64,000 nucleotides of DNA, from contig CM075939.1 in NCBI GenBank assembly GCA_038030265.1, positions 55,471,253-55,535,252 on the forward strand, read 5' to 3'. Shown here one piece after another: positions 55,441 through 64,000 of this stretch. Under the pieces are notes generated by a model that had not been told where the DNA came from, ran no database searches, and saw nothing but the letters and a program-made list of their open reading frames with translations. The stretch comes from Corythucha ciliata (lineage: Eukaryota; Arthropoda; Insecta; Hemiptera; Tingidae). Numbering within the stretch: the stretch's first letter is position 1; each line of letters starts with the position of its first letter. The translations under genes were made by a program, and so were the position numbers.

Positions 55441-57330
55441 CAACCAGTTCGTAAGATGGACTCGGTCCTTTATAGTCAATTCTGCGCCAATAGTCAATTC
55501 ATCTTTTAAGGGCGCGAATAGCCAGTTTGGCAATTTTTTCGGAGCAGCGTGGCACAAAACGTCATTTAAGCCATCTATACAAGGCACGAATGATCAGTTC
55601 CGGTATTTCTAAGGCACGAATTGTCCGCAGTTTCACCGTTTTCAAGCCGCGGAGGATCAGTTGTTTTTTTTGGGTGCCGATTAGCCACTTTGAATACGCG
55701 CAGTAGCCTCTGTAGGGCGCAAATGATCTTTGGACCGTGAATTTGTGGTACGAGTATGCCATTTTTAGAAATTAAAGAGTCAGTTTTGCTATTTTTAGGG
55801 AACGAATCGTCAGTTTGAACATTTTCAGGACATGAATCATCCGCTTCGGACCTTTCAAAGCGCGAATCTCGCGGGCCGCTATACGGCGGTCAGTTTTGCT
55901 GTTTTTAGAGCGATAAATTTCTATTTTTTCTAAGCGCTAATGGTCAGTTTGGCCAATTTAAGGACGGGAATCGTCTGTTTAGGCATTTTCAAGGCGTGAA
56001 TCGTCAGTTAAGCTATTTTTAGAGCGCATATAGAGTCAGTTTTGCATCAGTGTTTGCATAGTCAGTTAGGCCAATTTTTAGGGCGCGTAGTCTTGAAGCT
56101 TGACATTTATACATATAGGGCGTCAAACCAAGGCGATAATGGTCAGTTAGGGCATTTTTGGCGTGCGACTGGTCGATTTTATCATTTTCAGTGCCCGAAT
56201 CGTCAGTTATACTTTGCCCAAACATAGCAGCACAGGCGGTTTCAATTAGTCCCTTCTATAGCCAATTACGCACGAATCGTTATTTTGACCATTCTTGGCG
56301 CGCTAATGGTCTATTTTGCAGCTTTCAAGACAGGAATAATCTGTTAAGGCATTACCAGGCCACCTAGAGTCATTTTGGCCATTTTAGAACGAGAATCGCC
56401 AATTTGGCTATTTTTAGGGTGCGTGAAGTCATTTTGGCGGTTTTATAGAGCGGTAAATGCCAATTTCTAGGGCGCAAATAGACATTTTAAATGCAAGAAT
56501 CGTCAGTTTTGCCATTTACGGGCGCGATTGTAGTCAGTTTAGCAGTTTTTAGGTAGTGAATTACTGTCCTGTCAAGCCATTTTTAGTCAGTCTCGCGAAG
56601 TACACAATCTCCCAAGCCCAAGCCCCTCGCTTGAGCAAATCCTGGAGATCGTGAATATAGCCAGTTTAGTTGTTTTTTTTAGCGCATGAATGTTAAATTT
56701 AGAAATTGTGAAGGCTCATTTTGGCTATTTTTGACGCGCGAATGGTCGTTTTTGCCATTCTCAGGTTAGGAATAATCTGTTTAAGGCGCGAATCGTCAGT
56801 TTATTGTTAAACTGACAAGAATCGGTGTTGCCGACTTTGTGGCTCGAATGTCCGCAGTCTGGCCATTTGTAGGGCGCGTAGAGTCAGTTTTACCATTTAT
56901 ATAGGGCGTGAATAGTACGTCAAGTCAAGGCGCGAAAACCGTCAGTTTGGCCAATTTTGGCGCTCGGGTGGTTGATTTTGCCATTTTTGGAGGAGGAATC
57001 ATCTGTTCAGGCATCAAGTGCACAAATTGCCAGTTGATTCAGTTTTATGACTCTTAAAAAAAGTCCGCTTTGACAATTTTAGAGTGGGAATCACCAGCTC
57101 GGCTATTTTTAGCGCACTTATGTATACCTAATCAGTTTGGGTTTTTCAAGGCGGAATCAGTTTTAGATATTTTCAGGGCGCGTGAAGTCAGTTTGGCTAT
57201 TTTTATGGCTCATATAGTTAGTTTTGCCATTTTGGGGCACGAGTATAGTCAGTCTAGGATTCTGTATGGTGGGGATAGATAATTTAGCTAATTTTAGGCA
57301 GCAAATGGCTGCAAAGTCATCTTTAGTAGA
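55440..57330 (+). repeat. Degenerate tandem repeat, family C (about 28-30 bp)
   Basis: Nearly 1.9 kb of the theme GGCGCGAATCGTCAGTTTGG followed by CCATTTTTAG, with strong drift. Clear runs are at 55600-56060 and 56330-57290. A CAAGCCC...CTTGAGCAAATCCTG segment appears twice (56615-56645 and 57337-57366). Not coding. Confidence 0.75.
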
Positions 57331-57674
57331 ATTTCTCAAGCCCCTCTCTCTTGAACAAATCCTGAATCCATGCCTGGACAGTGGAATAGTTACTTAGCGG
57401 GACTAAATTGCTAAAAAACGAACTTTTAGGGTCATACAAATCACGTTTTTGTTGTTTCTTTCTTTTGTTTGTTTGTTTTTTTTTACTTTTTTACTTATTC
57501 ATTTCATTTTATTTATTTATTTTTTATTTCTATTTCTCAACTACGGTAGGCTAAAGTACTCTGGGAGGGGTTCTGACCCCCAAAACCCTCCCCATGGGCA
57601 CGCCACTGATTCGCTGCATGCGTACTCTTGGTGTGACCTTGTCAGGGGTTTCTGGCGAATTAAGCTGACTGGAT

Positions 57675-58018
57675 GAGGGCTTCCCATCGCTTTCAGCGGC
57701 GGTGTTTAATAAGCTACCCCCAAAAATACGAGAGTTAGAGGTAAACGCTTTTAAAAATGCGGTGAAAAAGTCTCTAGTTAAGCTGAGTTTCTAGGCTACA
57801 AAAGAACACATGGACTATGGCTTTAAAGCTAAAGTATCTTCTAGTCACACTGGGCAATTGTATTTGTGTTAAGGGTATGACAGTGCGTGTTTTTGTATAT
57901 TTTTTTATTGTATTTGTTTATTTATTTATTATCATCTGTTTTATTTGGCATTATTCTGACGATTGTAAACCTAAGCAGGGCGTGCAATAAAATATTATTA
58001 TTATTATTAATTGGTCAA
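57675..58018 (+). pseudogene. LINE 3' end with (TTA)n tail
   Basis: A frame ending VFNKLPPKIRELEVNAFKNA and then VKKSLVKLSF-stop at 57794 is the conserved RT C-terminus of CR1/Daphne-type LINEs (the FN-LP-IR motif). About 200 bp of 3' UTR follow, with ATAAAATATTATTATTATTA at 57988-58010, the microsatellite tail typical of such elements. It is strongly 5'-truncated. Confidence 0.7.
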
Positions 58019-58039
58019 TAGCACCACATCATGTTTTTG

Positions 58040-58287
58040 TAGTACTACAGAAAGCCTCCAAAATTTCCAAGGGGGGGGGGGTTGAAGGAGTCCCGCGAAA
58101 CTGGGTTTCAATCGGTCAATTCCATGAAATTCTGTTTTTCAAGAAAACCAGACATCCCGTGAAGTTGGTTTATAATAAAGGCGACTCCACCATATTGAAT
58201 TTTGAGTGGATCAGCAATGTAATATTTGGTTTTCAACGCTGTGAAACCCACGAAATTAATTCTTAATAAGCCAAAACAGGGAATTTT

Positions 58288-58335
<48 letters not shown>

Positions 58336-58502
58336 ATCCAGTCCCCTGAAATCGCTCTTGCTTTTTTTAATGGGCCAAAGCCAAAAGCGTAAAATTTTGT
58401 CCTTGAGGCAGCGAAACCACCAAAATTGCTTTTTAGCGTGAGCCGTAAGGGGTAATGGCCCCAGGAAAATTGTCTTTTAATGAGTGAACTACGTGAAATG
58501 CA
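58040..58502 (+). repeat. Family D degenerate satellite, left of the CACTG element
   Basis: Units with CCCGCGAAACTGGGTTTCAA and TGAAATTGGTTT-like words. It contains an A43 tract (58291-58332). The array resumes at 63234 in the same orientation, so the CACTG element inserted into it. Confidence 0.65.
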
Positions 58503-59814
58503 CACTGAGAAAAAAAAAACGGCCTTCGAACTCGGTAAACGCCGTTTCATGGCTAAGATGGCCGTGAATTTTAGCCGAGTCGAAAGCCATGTAGACGGCT
58601 GATGAAATTTGAAGGCAAACTTGCCCGTATTGAAAAAAAATACAGCTCTGTTGTCCGTGAGAGTATACTGTTGTAACCTAGTGGAAGTTGGCGCGTAGCC
58701 GAGTGAATCTATTGACCGAGTAAAAACACTCGGTTACTTGTTCACTCGGTTATTGGAGTAGAGTCATGAAAGAGCAGCCGTACCCAATGCGTCTGGAGTA
58801 GCACACTTCGCTGTTGGCCTAACTGGCAGTTCATCTGAATCATGAGCAAGTAGCCGTGAGGTATTGCATACTTTGTTATATTGGCCGACTTTGATCGCCA
58901 TACGACTTGGCTTGGTGCACTTAGGGTGGGGGGGATGGGACACATAACCCACCTTCATTACGAAACAGCTCAAGAAACAAACAATATTGAAAAAGAAAAA
59001 CCCTAGATTTTAAGAAGGATTATGTTGCATCACAATTGCGTCCTTCACAACATAAGTTCCAAAGCAAGAAAACAAAGTGCGAAATTTAGGGAAAAGGTTC
59101 AGGGACTGCGGAAAAAATTATATAAACATGAGAACATAGAACACGATATTCTCGATATACCTATTATGTCATAAAATTCAGGCAATTTCACATCAGATTG
59201 AAGTTTAACTTCATATAATAGGCAAATTTGCCCGTCGTTGTAGTTCAAATGGTTTGCTCGTTATGCCTTTTTGAATGTGTAAATCACACCTATATCTTGT
59301 ATGTAATCCCTCCTAAAGCTTATTTCTGGATGTGCTCCTATCATCATCCATTACCCTATTCGGTGGCCATTTGATCATAGTCATAACTGAGCTCAAGCGC
59401 TAATAACAGCCAAAAATAAAAAAATAATATGCTTGAAATATTTGTCTATAGAAGCCCTAAGGATAAAAGCTTGCTGCGTTGTACATTCTGGTAGGGATAG
59501 GCTGGGTAGGGCAATGCAGTAAAATGGGCCACGTTGCTTTTCTTTCCCTTAAAAAGCTGGAGCTTCGACACCAAGGGAGTTGTGGGAGTGGTGGGAGGGG
59601 AGGGTCTGTAAAACCAGCCGTGTGGATTAGGGAATTTTAGCAAGCTGTACTCGGCTGTGCCAGTAGAAGATGGCCGGAATAGCCGAGTCAAAATGGTATA
59701 GTGGGGAGCCACTCGGCAGTCGGTAGTTCGAAATTCTGTCTCACTCATTCATTCGTGCATGTTATTTCATCGCGTTCCTATCGTTGTCAGTGCAAAGTAT
59801 TTTTCAATTTTAAA

Positions 59815-62429
59815 ATGGATTGTGACGACGAACATGAATTAGTGACCCTCCTAGAAAATTAGGGCATGAGCACAGATTGTATCTCCAAGATAATGGGTAA
59901 GTAAGCTTGTTCATTAATTTTACTATGTACTTCGATTCCTGGAGGGGTCGCGCTCTTTATCACAACATGATGGATCGCTTGGCATTTTTAAATGGAATTT
60001 GAACTGTAATCCACTTCCAATTAGTTGTAGATTATGGAATGGGTTTGAATGATATTCTCTTAAAGTATAAAAAAATAAGTGAGTCACTAAATAGTGCACT
60101 TTGAGCTTTCGAATACCATTTTATTACTTTCAATTATTCACCTTGTTTATTTCGCTAACGCACGCGTTACGAGCTCCAGAATTGGGGTGTAGGGGCCTTG
60201 TACGAACGTGCGAAAATGCCACGAGATGCAGCTGCTATAGCGGGATAATGTTGTTTCTCATTCAGCGTTCTTGGATCCCGCTGGCGGTTTTTTTTCCCGA
60301 ACGTCCGTACTAAGGCCCACGTTTATGTCATATTTTTGTTAATTTTATTTCCATAAAGCTCCCCCCCCCTTGTCTTACTAAAATGGAAAACAAATTGGCC
60401 AATCGTGAATGCTAGGTTAGTGCTAAAATTTTGGCGTTGGCTTTGAAATCGAATATTGGTGCAGAAATGGAGCCAAAATGTTATGTGCTACGTTTAGGCG
60501 AGGGACGACTGGGAAGGGGTCGAGGAAACCCGCCTGAAACCCCGCCTTAAAGCCGGCAATCGTAAAATCCAATCCTTATAAATTTCGTTCCAGCAGCTGG
60601 TGGTCGGAAAGAGTGCATTTCATTTCGTAAACGGATAACCCTTAGCCGTCCCAAGAGGATAATGTTGATACCATAATTTGTTACGTTAAGGGGGAACTGC
60701 AGTGATGATTCCTCGACCCCCCTCCAATCACCCCTCGTCTACTACTCGGCATACATTTTCTGCCCTTATTTCTGCACCAATCCTGGTTTTTGAGGACTCG
60801 TTTTAATCTTCAGGAAATTCCGCATATGCAGTATTTTTCCTTTTTTCAAATAAATCGGAAAAAAAACCGTGAAATTACAAGGTAAAAGTTCAAGGCGAAT
60901 TTAAAATAACTTCTGGGATGAAATTGAAAAAAAAGGAAAACTACTGCATATGCGGAATTTCCTGAAGATTAAAATGAGTCCTAAAAACCAGGATTGGTGC
61001 AGAAATAAGGCCAGAAAATGTATGCCGAGTAGTAGACGAGGGATGATTGGAGGGGTGTCGAGGAATCATCACTGCAGTACCCCCTTAATACTTGACCCTC
61101 CCTCATACTGTTTGCTGCCGGGTTTGTTTAAGCTGAACTTCTTCCCATATTGTCAACCCCCTCTCGGCAACAATTTTCAAAAGTTTCTGTGGCTTTCGAA
61201 GCGCTTTATATTAAATTTTTGCACCAAATTTTAGGACAAACTTGTGAATTTTTGCAAAATTTTCAAATTTCTCCCCCTATTGTGGCCCTTCCCCTAATCA
61301 TCTTTTTAGAGAAATTTAAATGGTAATCGAAGGCCGTTGATACAATACTGTGGGAAAAGTTGGACCACCATCTCTTATAGGTTCTTGAACCCAATTTATT
61401 TTATTAAATGTATTATATTTGGTTACAGATACAACAAGAGATTGCAAGCGTGGCGTTCAACCCACATGCAGCGGTTCCCGATCAACACCATCCACATCGT
61501 CGGAGGACGAATCGGATTCTCCTCGATCTAAACATATTCGTCGATCTCTCGATTTCGAAGGGCGCCAAGGTATTGTTTTTTTTTTGTTCAACCTTTTCTC
61601 TCTCTAACCATTATATTACCACCATTGAAATTACAAACTTATTCACTGTGACAAGAATCAATGATTTCCCATGTTCTATGTCCTATTTTCAGTTAACCTC
61701 GAACAATTCTTGGAAAACGAGGACGTCAAAACATTGGTAGAATACAAACGACTGGACTTCACGCCTGTGCTTGAGAAGGCGTGAAACGCGACTTTTGGCA
61801 TAAGAAGAGAATTCCTCAAATCGCTACCAACGATAACTGAGTATTTGGACAAATTGTCAATTCTTCGTGTGCCAGATATTGCCGTTCGCTTGGTTAGTTA
61901 ATTGTTAGCATACACTTTCATGCTTGTCTGATCATATGTATGACTAAGGACTCTTTTCGATGTTAGATTGAAGAAGACTTCAGAAAGTTACATCCTCGTG
62001 TCCTCCCTTCGGCACTCCTTCATGGCCTGCGAAAGTACGAGCCAAAAATAATCAAACAGGCCGAAGAAAAATTGAGAACGGCCAACGAAAAACAAAAAGC
62101 ACAACAAGGCAGATTAAAAGAGTTGTTGTCAGAAGGTAATTCTTAATCATAATTTTTATTGCGATTCATTGTGCTCCTTGAACGGAACCTAAAATTTTAA
62201 CCCATGCCTCGTAAACCGAAAAAACCGGTATTTTCGTGTTATCTTTGTTGCATTTCATGTTTTTTTTTTTTTTTTTTTTTTTTTTTTATTTTAACAAATA
62301 TAAATCGTCCCTTAATTTTGTTTGTTAATTTCACAATACCCTTTATAATTTTTGTCTGGTAAAGTTTCAGGTGCAGCTCCATCGGTAAAAACATGCATCA
62401 ATGACATGGTTTTGGCGATGGGAGATTAG
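59815..62429 (+). pseudogene. Five-exon gene inside the CACTG transposon, two nonsense codons
   Basis: The exons 59815-59896, 61429-61569, 61693-61892, 61967-62135 and 62371-62429 obey GT-AG rules (donors GTAAGT, GTATTG, GTTAGT, GTAATT) and keep one frame of 216 codons to TAG at 62427. That coherence makes a real gene structure very likely. In-frame TAG (59860-59862) and TGA (61782-61784) break it. The protein has a short acidic N-terminus (MDCDDEHELVTLLEN), a Ser/Asp-rich linker (SGSRSTPSTSSEDESDSP), a helical middle (NLEQFLENEDVKTLVEYKRL, FLKSLPTITEYLDKL, FRKLHPRVLPSALLHGLRKY) and a coiled-coil-like tail (AEEKLRTANEKQKAQQGRL). I do not recognise the family. The first intron (1.5 kb) houses the TTAA MITE. 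It could be transposon cargo or an accessory DNA-binding protein. Confidence 0.7.
60690..61084. mobile_element. Palindromic MITE flanked by TTAA, in intron 1 of the cargo gene
   Basis: GGGGGAACTGCAGTGATGAT at the left and ATCATCACTGCAGTACCCCC at the right are inverted. The pairing runs nearly the whole length: CGCATATGCAGTATTTTTCC against GGAAAACTACTGCATATGCG. TTAA flanks both sides (60686-60689 and 61085-61088), as in piggyBac-type insertion. A diverged partial copy lies at 60460-60555 and another at 4640-4722. Confidence 0.8.
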
Positions 62430-62699
62430 CAAGAAATGCTTAATTGGACTCGAGGATGTGAGAATCTAGCCTGGAGTCATCAGCTGACTTTTCCAAGTAA
62501 GCCGAGATGGAAAAGTAAGCCGTTTGGCACAAGCTAGTTTCGCCGCGTACTCAAGGCAAATTTAGCAGATTTTTCTTTGTAATTCACTGCCGTCAACGCC
62601 AGGTTACTAATGCTATTTTAGCCGAGTGGTAAGGCTAAATCACATACTTTAATCGGTCAATTGCACCTAGAGAGTGCGGTTAGTGAAGCAACCATACTA

Positions 62700-63084
62700 G
62701 TACAATGTTGCCGTAACAACTCGGCCTTTTTGAAAGACTTAAACTTCAGAATCAGCCGTCTCTATTCGTGTGACAGTTCCATATGACTCGACTACGTTGG
62801 CTCTATAACTCTCCTGAAATACCCAACTGGACTCGGTCAATACTGACACATTAACTCCGCCATCTTGGTAGAACACTCGGTTAAATTACCAATCTTAACA
62901 CGGCTATCTCAGACAAACCAACGCGGTCAAGAAAGTCAAATATTGTGGAAAATCTGCAGAGTAGAGACGGTTAATATTGCCGACTACCCTCTGCTTGTCG
63001 AGTAGTATGACTCGGTTGGATTGGTAGTCTAAATTAACCAGCTGACTTAGCCAAGGAAATAACAACTCGGCTAATAGATTTGCA
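62700..63084 (+). repeat. 385-bp segment duplicated at 63569
   Basis: GTACAATGTTGCCGTAACAA to GGCTAATAGATTTGCA. Checked block by block, I found no difference from 63569-63953. It is part of the right subterminal region of the CACTG element. Confidence 0.95.
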
Positions 63085-63233
63085 ACCGAGTCCCACTCGG
63101 CTACTCGTCGGACACGGCTAATTATTTCATTTAGCCGAGTTTTTGGAACTTGGCTAACTTTACCTTATATACTCGGTTGCAAATGATTAGCCGTTTTTTT
63201 ACTGCTAATATTTGCCGGGTTTTTTTCTCAGTG

Positions 63234-63430
63234 CAGTTATTTCAGTGAAGCCAGCCCTGCAGAATCGGGTTCGAACGAGCCATCTCCACAAAATTTCATT
63301 TTCGAATGAGACAAATGCGTCAAATTGCTTTTTTTTTGGACGAGAAGCTTTTGTGAAATCGGTTTTCAATGCGTCAACTCCGCGAAATCATGATTTTATG
63401 AAGTAATTAAAGATTATTTGAGTACAAACA
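63234..63430 (+). repeat. Family D satellite, right of the CACTG element
   Basis: Continuation of 58040-58502 (AAAATCGGTTTTCAATGCGTC, ACTCCGCGAAATCATG). Confidence 0.6.
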
Positions 63431-63543
63431 TTCAAGTTTTATTAATGGCCGACTAGTTTCGGAGTAGACTGCACTCCATTTTCGAGGCCGAAACAAATCT
63501 CTTTGACAAACGTCTCACGCAAAATTCCCAAAAATCCCGGCGA

Positions 63544-63978
63544 CGGATGTACAAGGAAACTTGTTTCTGTACAATGTTGCCGTAACAACTCGGCCTTTTT
63601 GAAAGACTTAAACTTCAGAATCAGCCGTCTCTATTCGTGTGACAGTTCCATATGACTCGACTACGTTGGCTCTATAACTCTCCTGAAATACCCAACTGGA
63701 CTCGGTCAATACTGACACATTAACTCCGCCATCTTGGTAGAACACTCGGTTAAATTACCAATCTTAACACGGCTATCTCAGACAAACCAACGCGGTCAAG
63801 AAAGTCAAATATTGTGGAAAATCTGCAGAGTAGAGACGGTTAATATTGCCGACTACCCTCTGCTTGTCGAGTAGTATGACTCGGTTGGATTGGTAGTCTA
63901 AATTAACCAGCTGACTTAGCCAAGGAAATAACAACTCGGCTAATAGATTTGCACAGTACAAGTTTCCTTGTACATCCG
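63544..63978. mobile_element. Small inverted-repeat element that captured 385 bp of the CACTG transposon
   Basis: The tips CGGATGTACAAGGAAACTTG (63544) and CAAGTTTCCTTGTACATCCG (ending 63978) are exact inverted repeats over 21 bp. Between them lies 63569-63953, the exact copy of 62700-63084, plus a few bases. Further GTAC words sit near both tips. It reads as a fragment capture between short TIRs. Confidence 0.75.
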
Positions 63979-64000
63979 TGTTTCCTGTACAAGAGTACAG

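Larger units (their letters stand above)
58503..63233. mobile_element. 4.7-kb DNA transposon, CACTG termini, ACTCGGCTA subterminal repeats
   Basis: The ends CACTGAGAAAAAAAAAACGG and CCGGGTTTTTTTCTCAGTG are inverted. Both flanks lie in one satellite array. The end regions (58560-58760 and 62460-63200) are packed with ACTCGGTTA/TAGCCGAGT words in both orientations, like the transposase-binding subterminal repeats of CACTA/EnSpm elements, whose tips also read CACTG or CACTA. A 2-bp CA duplication is possible. It carries a spliced gene (59815-62429), a TTAA-flanked MITE and no recognisable transposase. Confidence 0.75.

Overview
This is eukaryotic nuclear DNA, most likely from an arthropod and probably an insect or a close relative such as a springtail. 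Three spliced genes with very short GT-AG introns (57 to 78 bases) sit in a sea of retrotransposons, DNA transposons and decayed tandem repeats. No prokaryotic operon, CRISPR array or plasmid function is present. The host-like genes are an intact secreted CAP/antigen-5 protein (4774-5721, +), an alpha/beta-hydrolase of the insect probable-serine-hydrolase type that lacks a visible first exon (6857-7919, -), and a complete seven-exon LanC-like protein (25944-27580, +). The species cannot be named from the sequence.

Layout. 1-2818 is a broken Ty3/Gypsy pol. 4.7-8 kb holds the CAP and hydrolase genes. 8.9-14 kb is a Jockey-like LINE on the minus strand, split by a 926-bp DNA transposon with perfect terminal repeats and an 8-bp target duplication. 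14-20 kb is decayed satellite with small inverted-repeat elements, including a pair of facing tRNA-like genes. 20.6-24.4 kb is a large foldback element with a hAT-like element in its loop. 25.9-27.6 kb is the LanC-like gene. 27.8-32 kb holds LINE debris and satellite. 32.1-35.3 kb is a young non-autonomous LTR element with two 413-bp LTRs that look identical. 35.3-39.4 kb is more satellite. 39.5-42.2 kb is a LINE RNase H fragment cut by a second hAT-like element. 42.5-46.8 kb is a complete but defective Gypsy element with LTRs and a target duplication. 46.8-51 kb holds no recognised gene. 51-54.8 kb is an I-type LINE (minus strand) interrupted by a 39-bp minisatellite. 55.4-57.3 kb is another degenerate satellite. 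58.5-63.2 kb is a 4.7-kb DNA transposon with CACTG termini that carries a five-exon gene. 63.5-64 kb is a small element that has copied 385 bp of that transposon.

The most interesting structures are the CACTG element with its spliced cargo gene, the tRNA-like genes inside an inverted-repeat unit, the foldback element with its arrays of GTTTGTTTA motifs, and the four families of degenerate 20-30 bp repeats that host most of the insertions. Nothing here shows a co-regulated pathway: the host genes are independent, and the rest is transposon biology layered by nested insertion.
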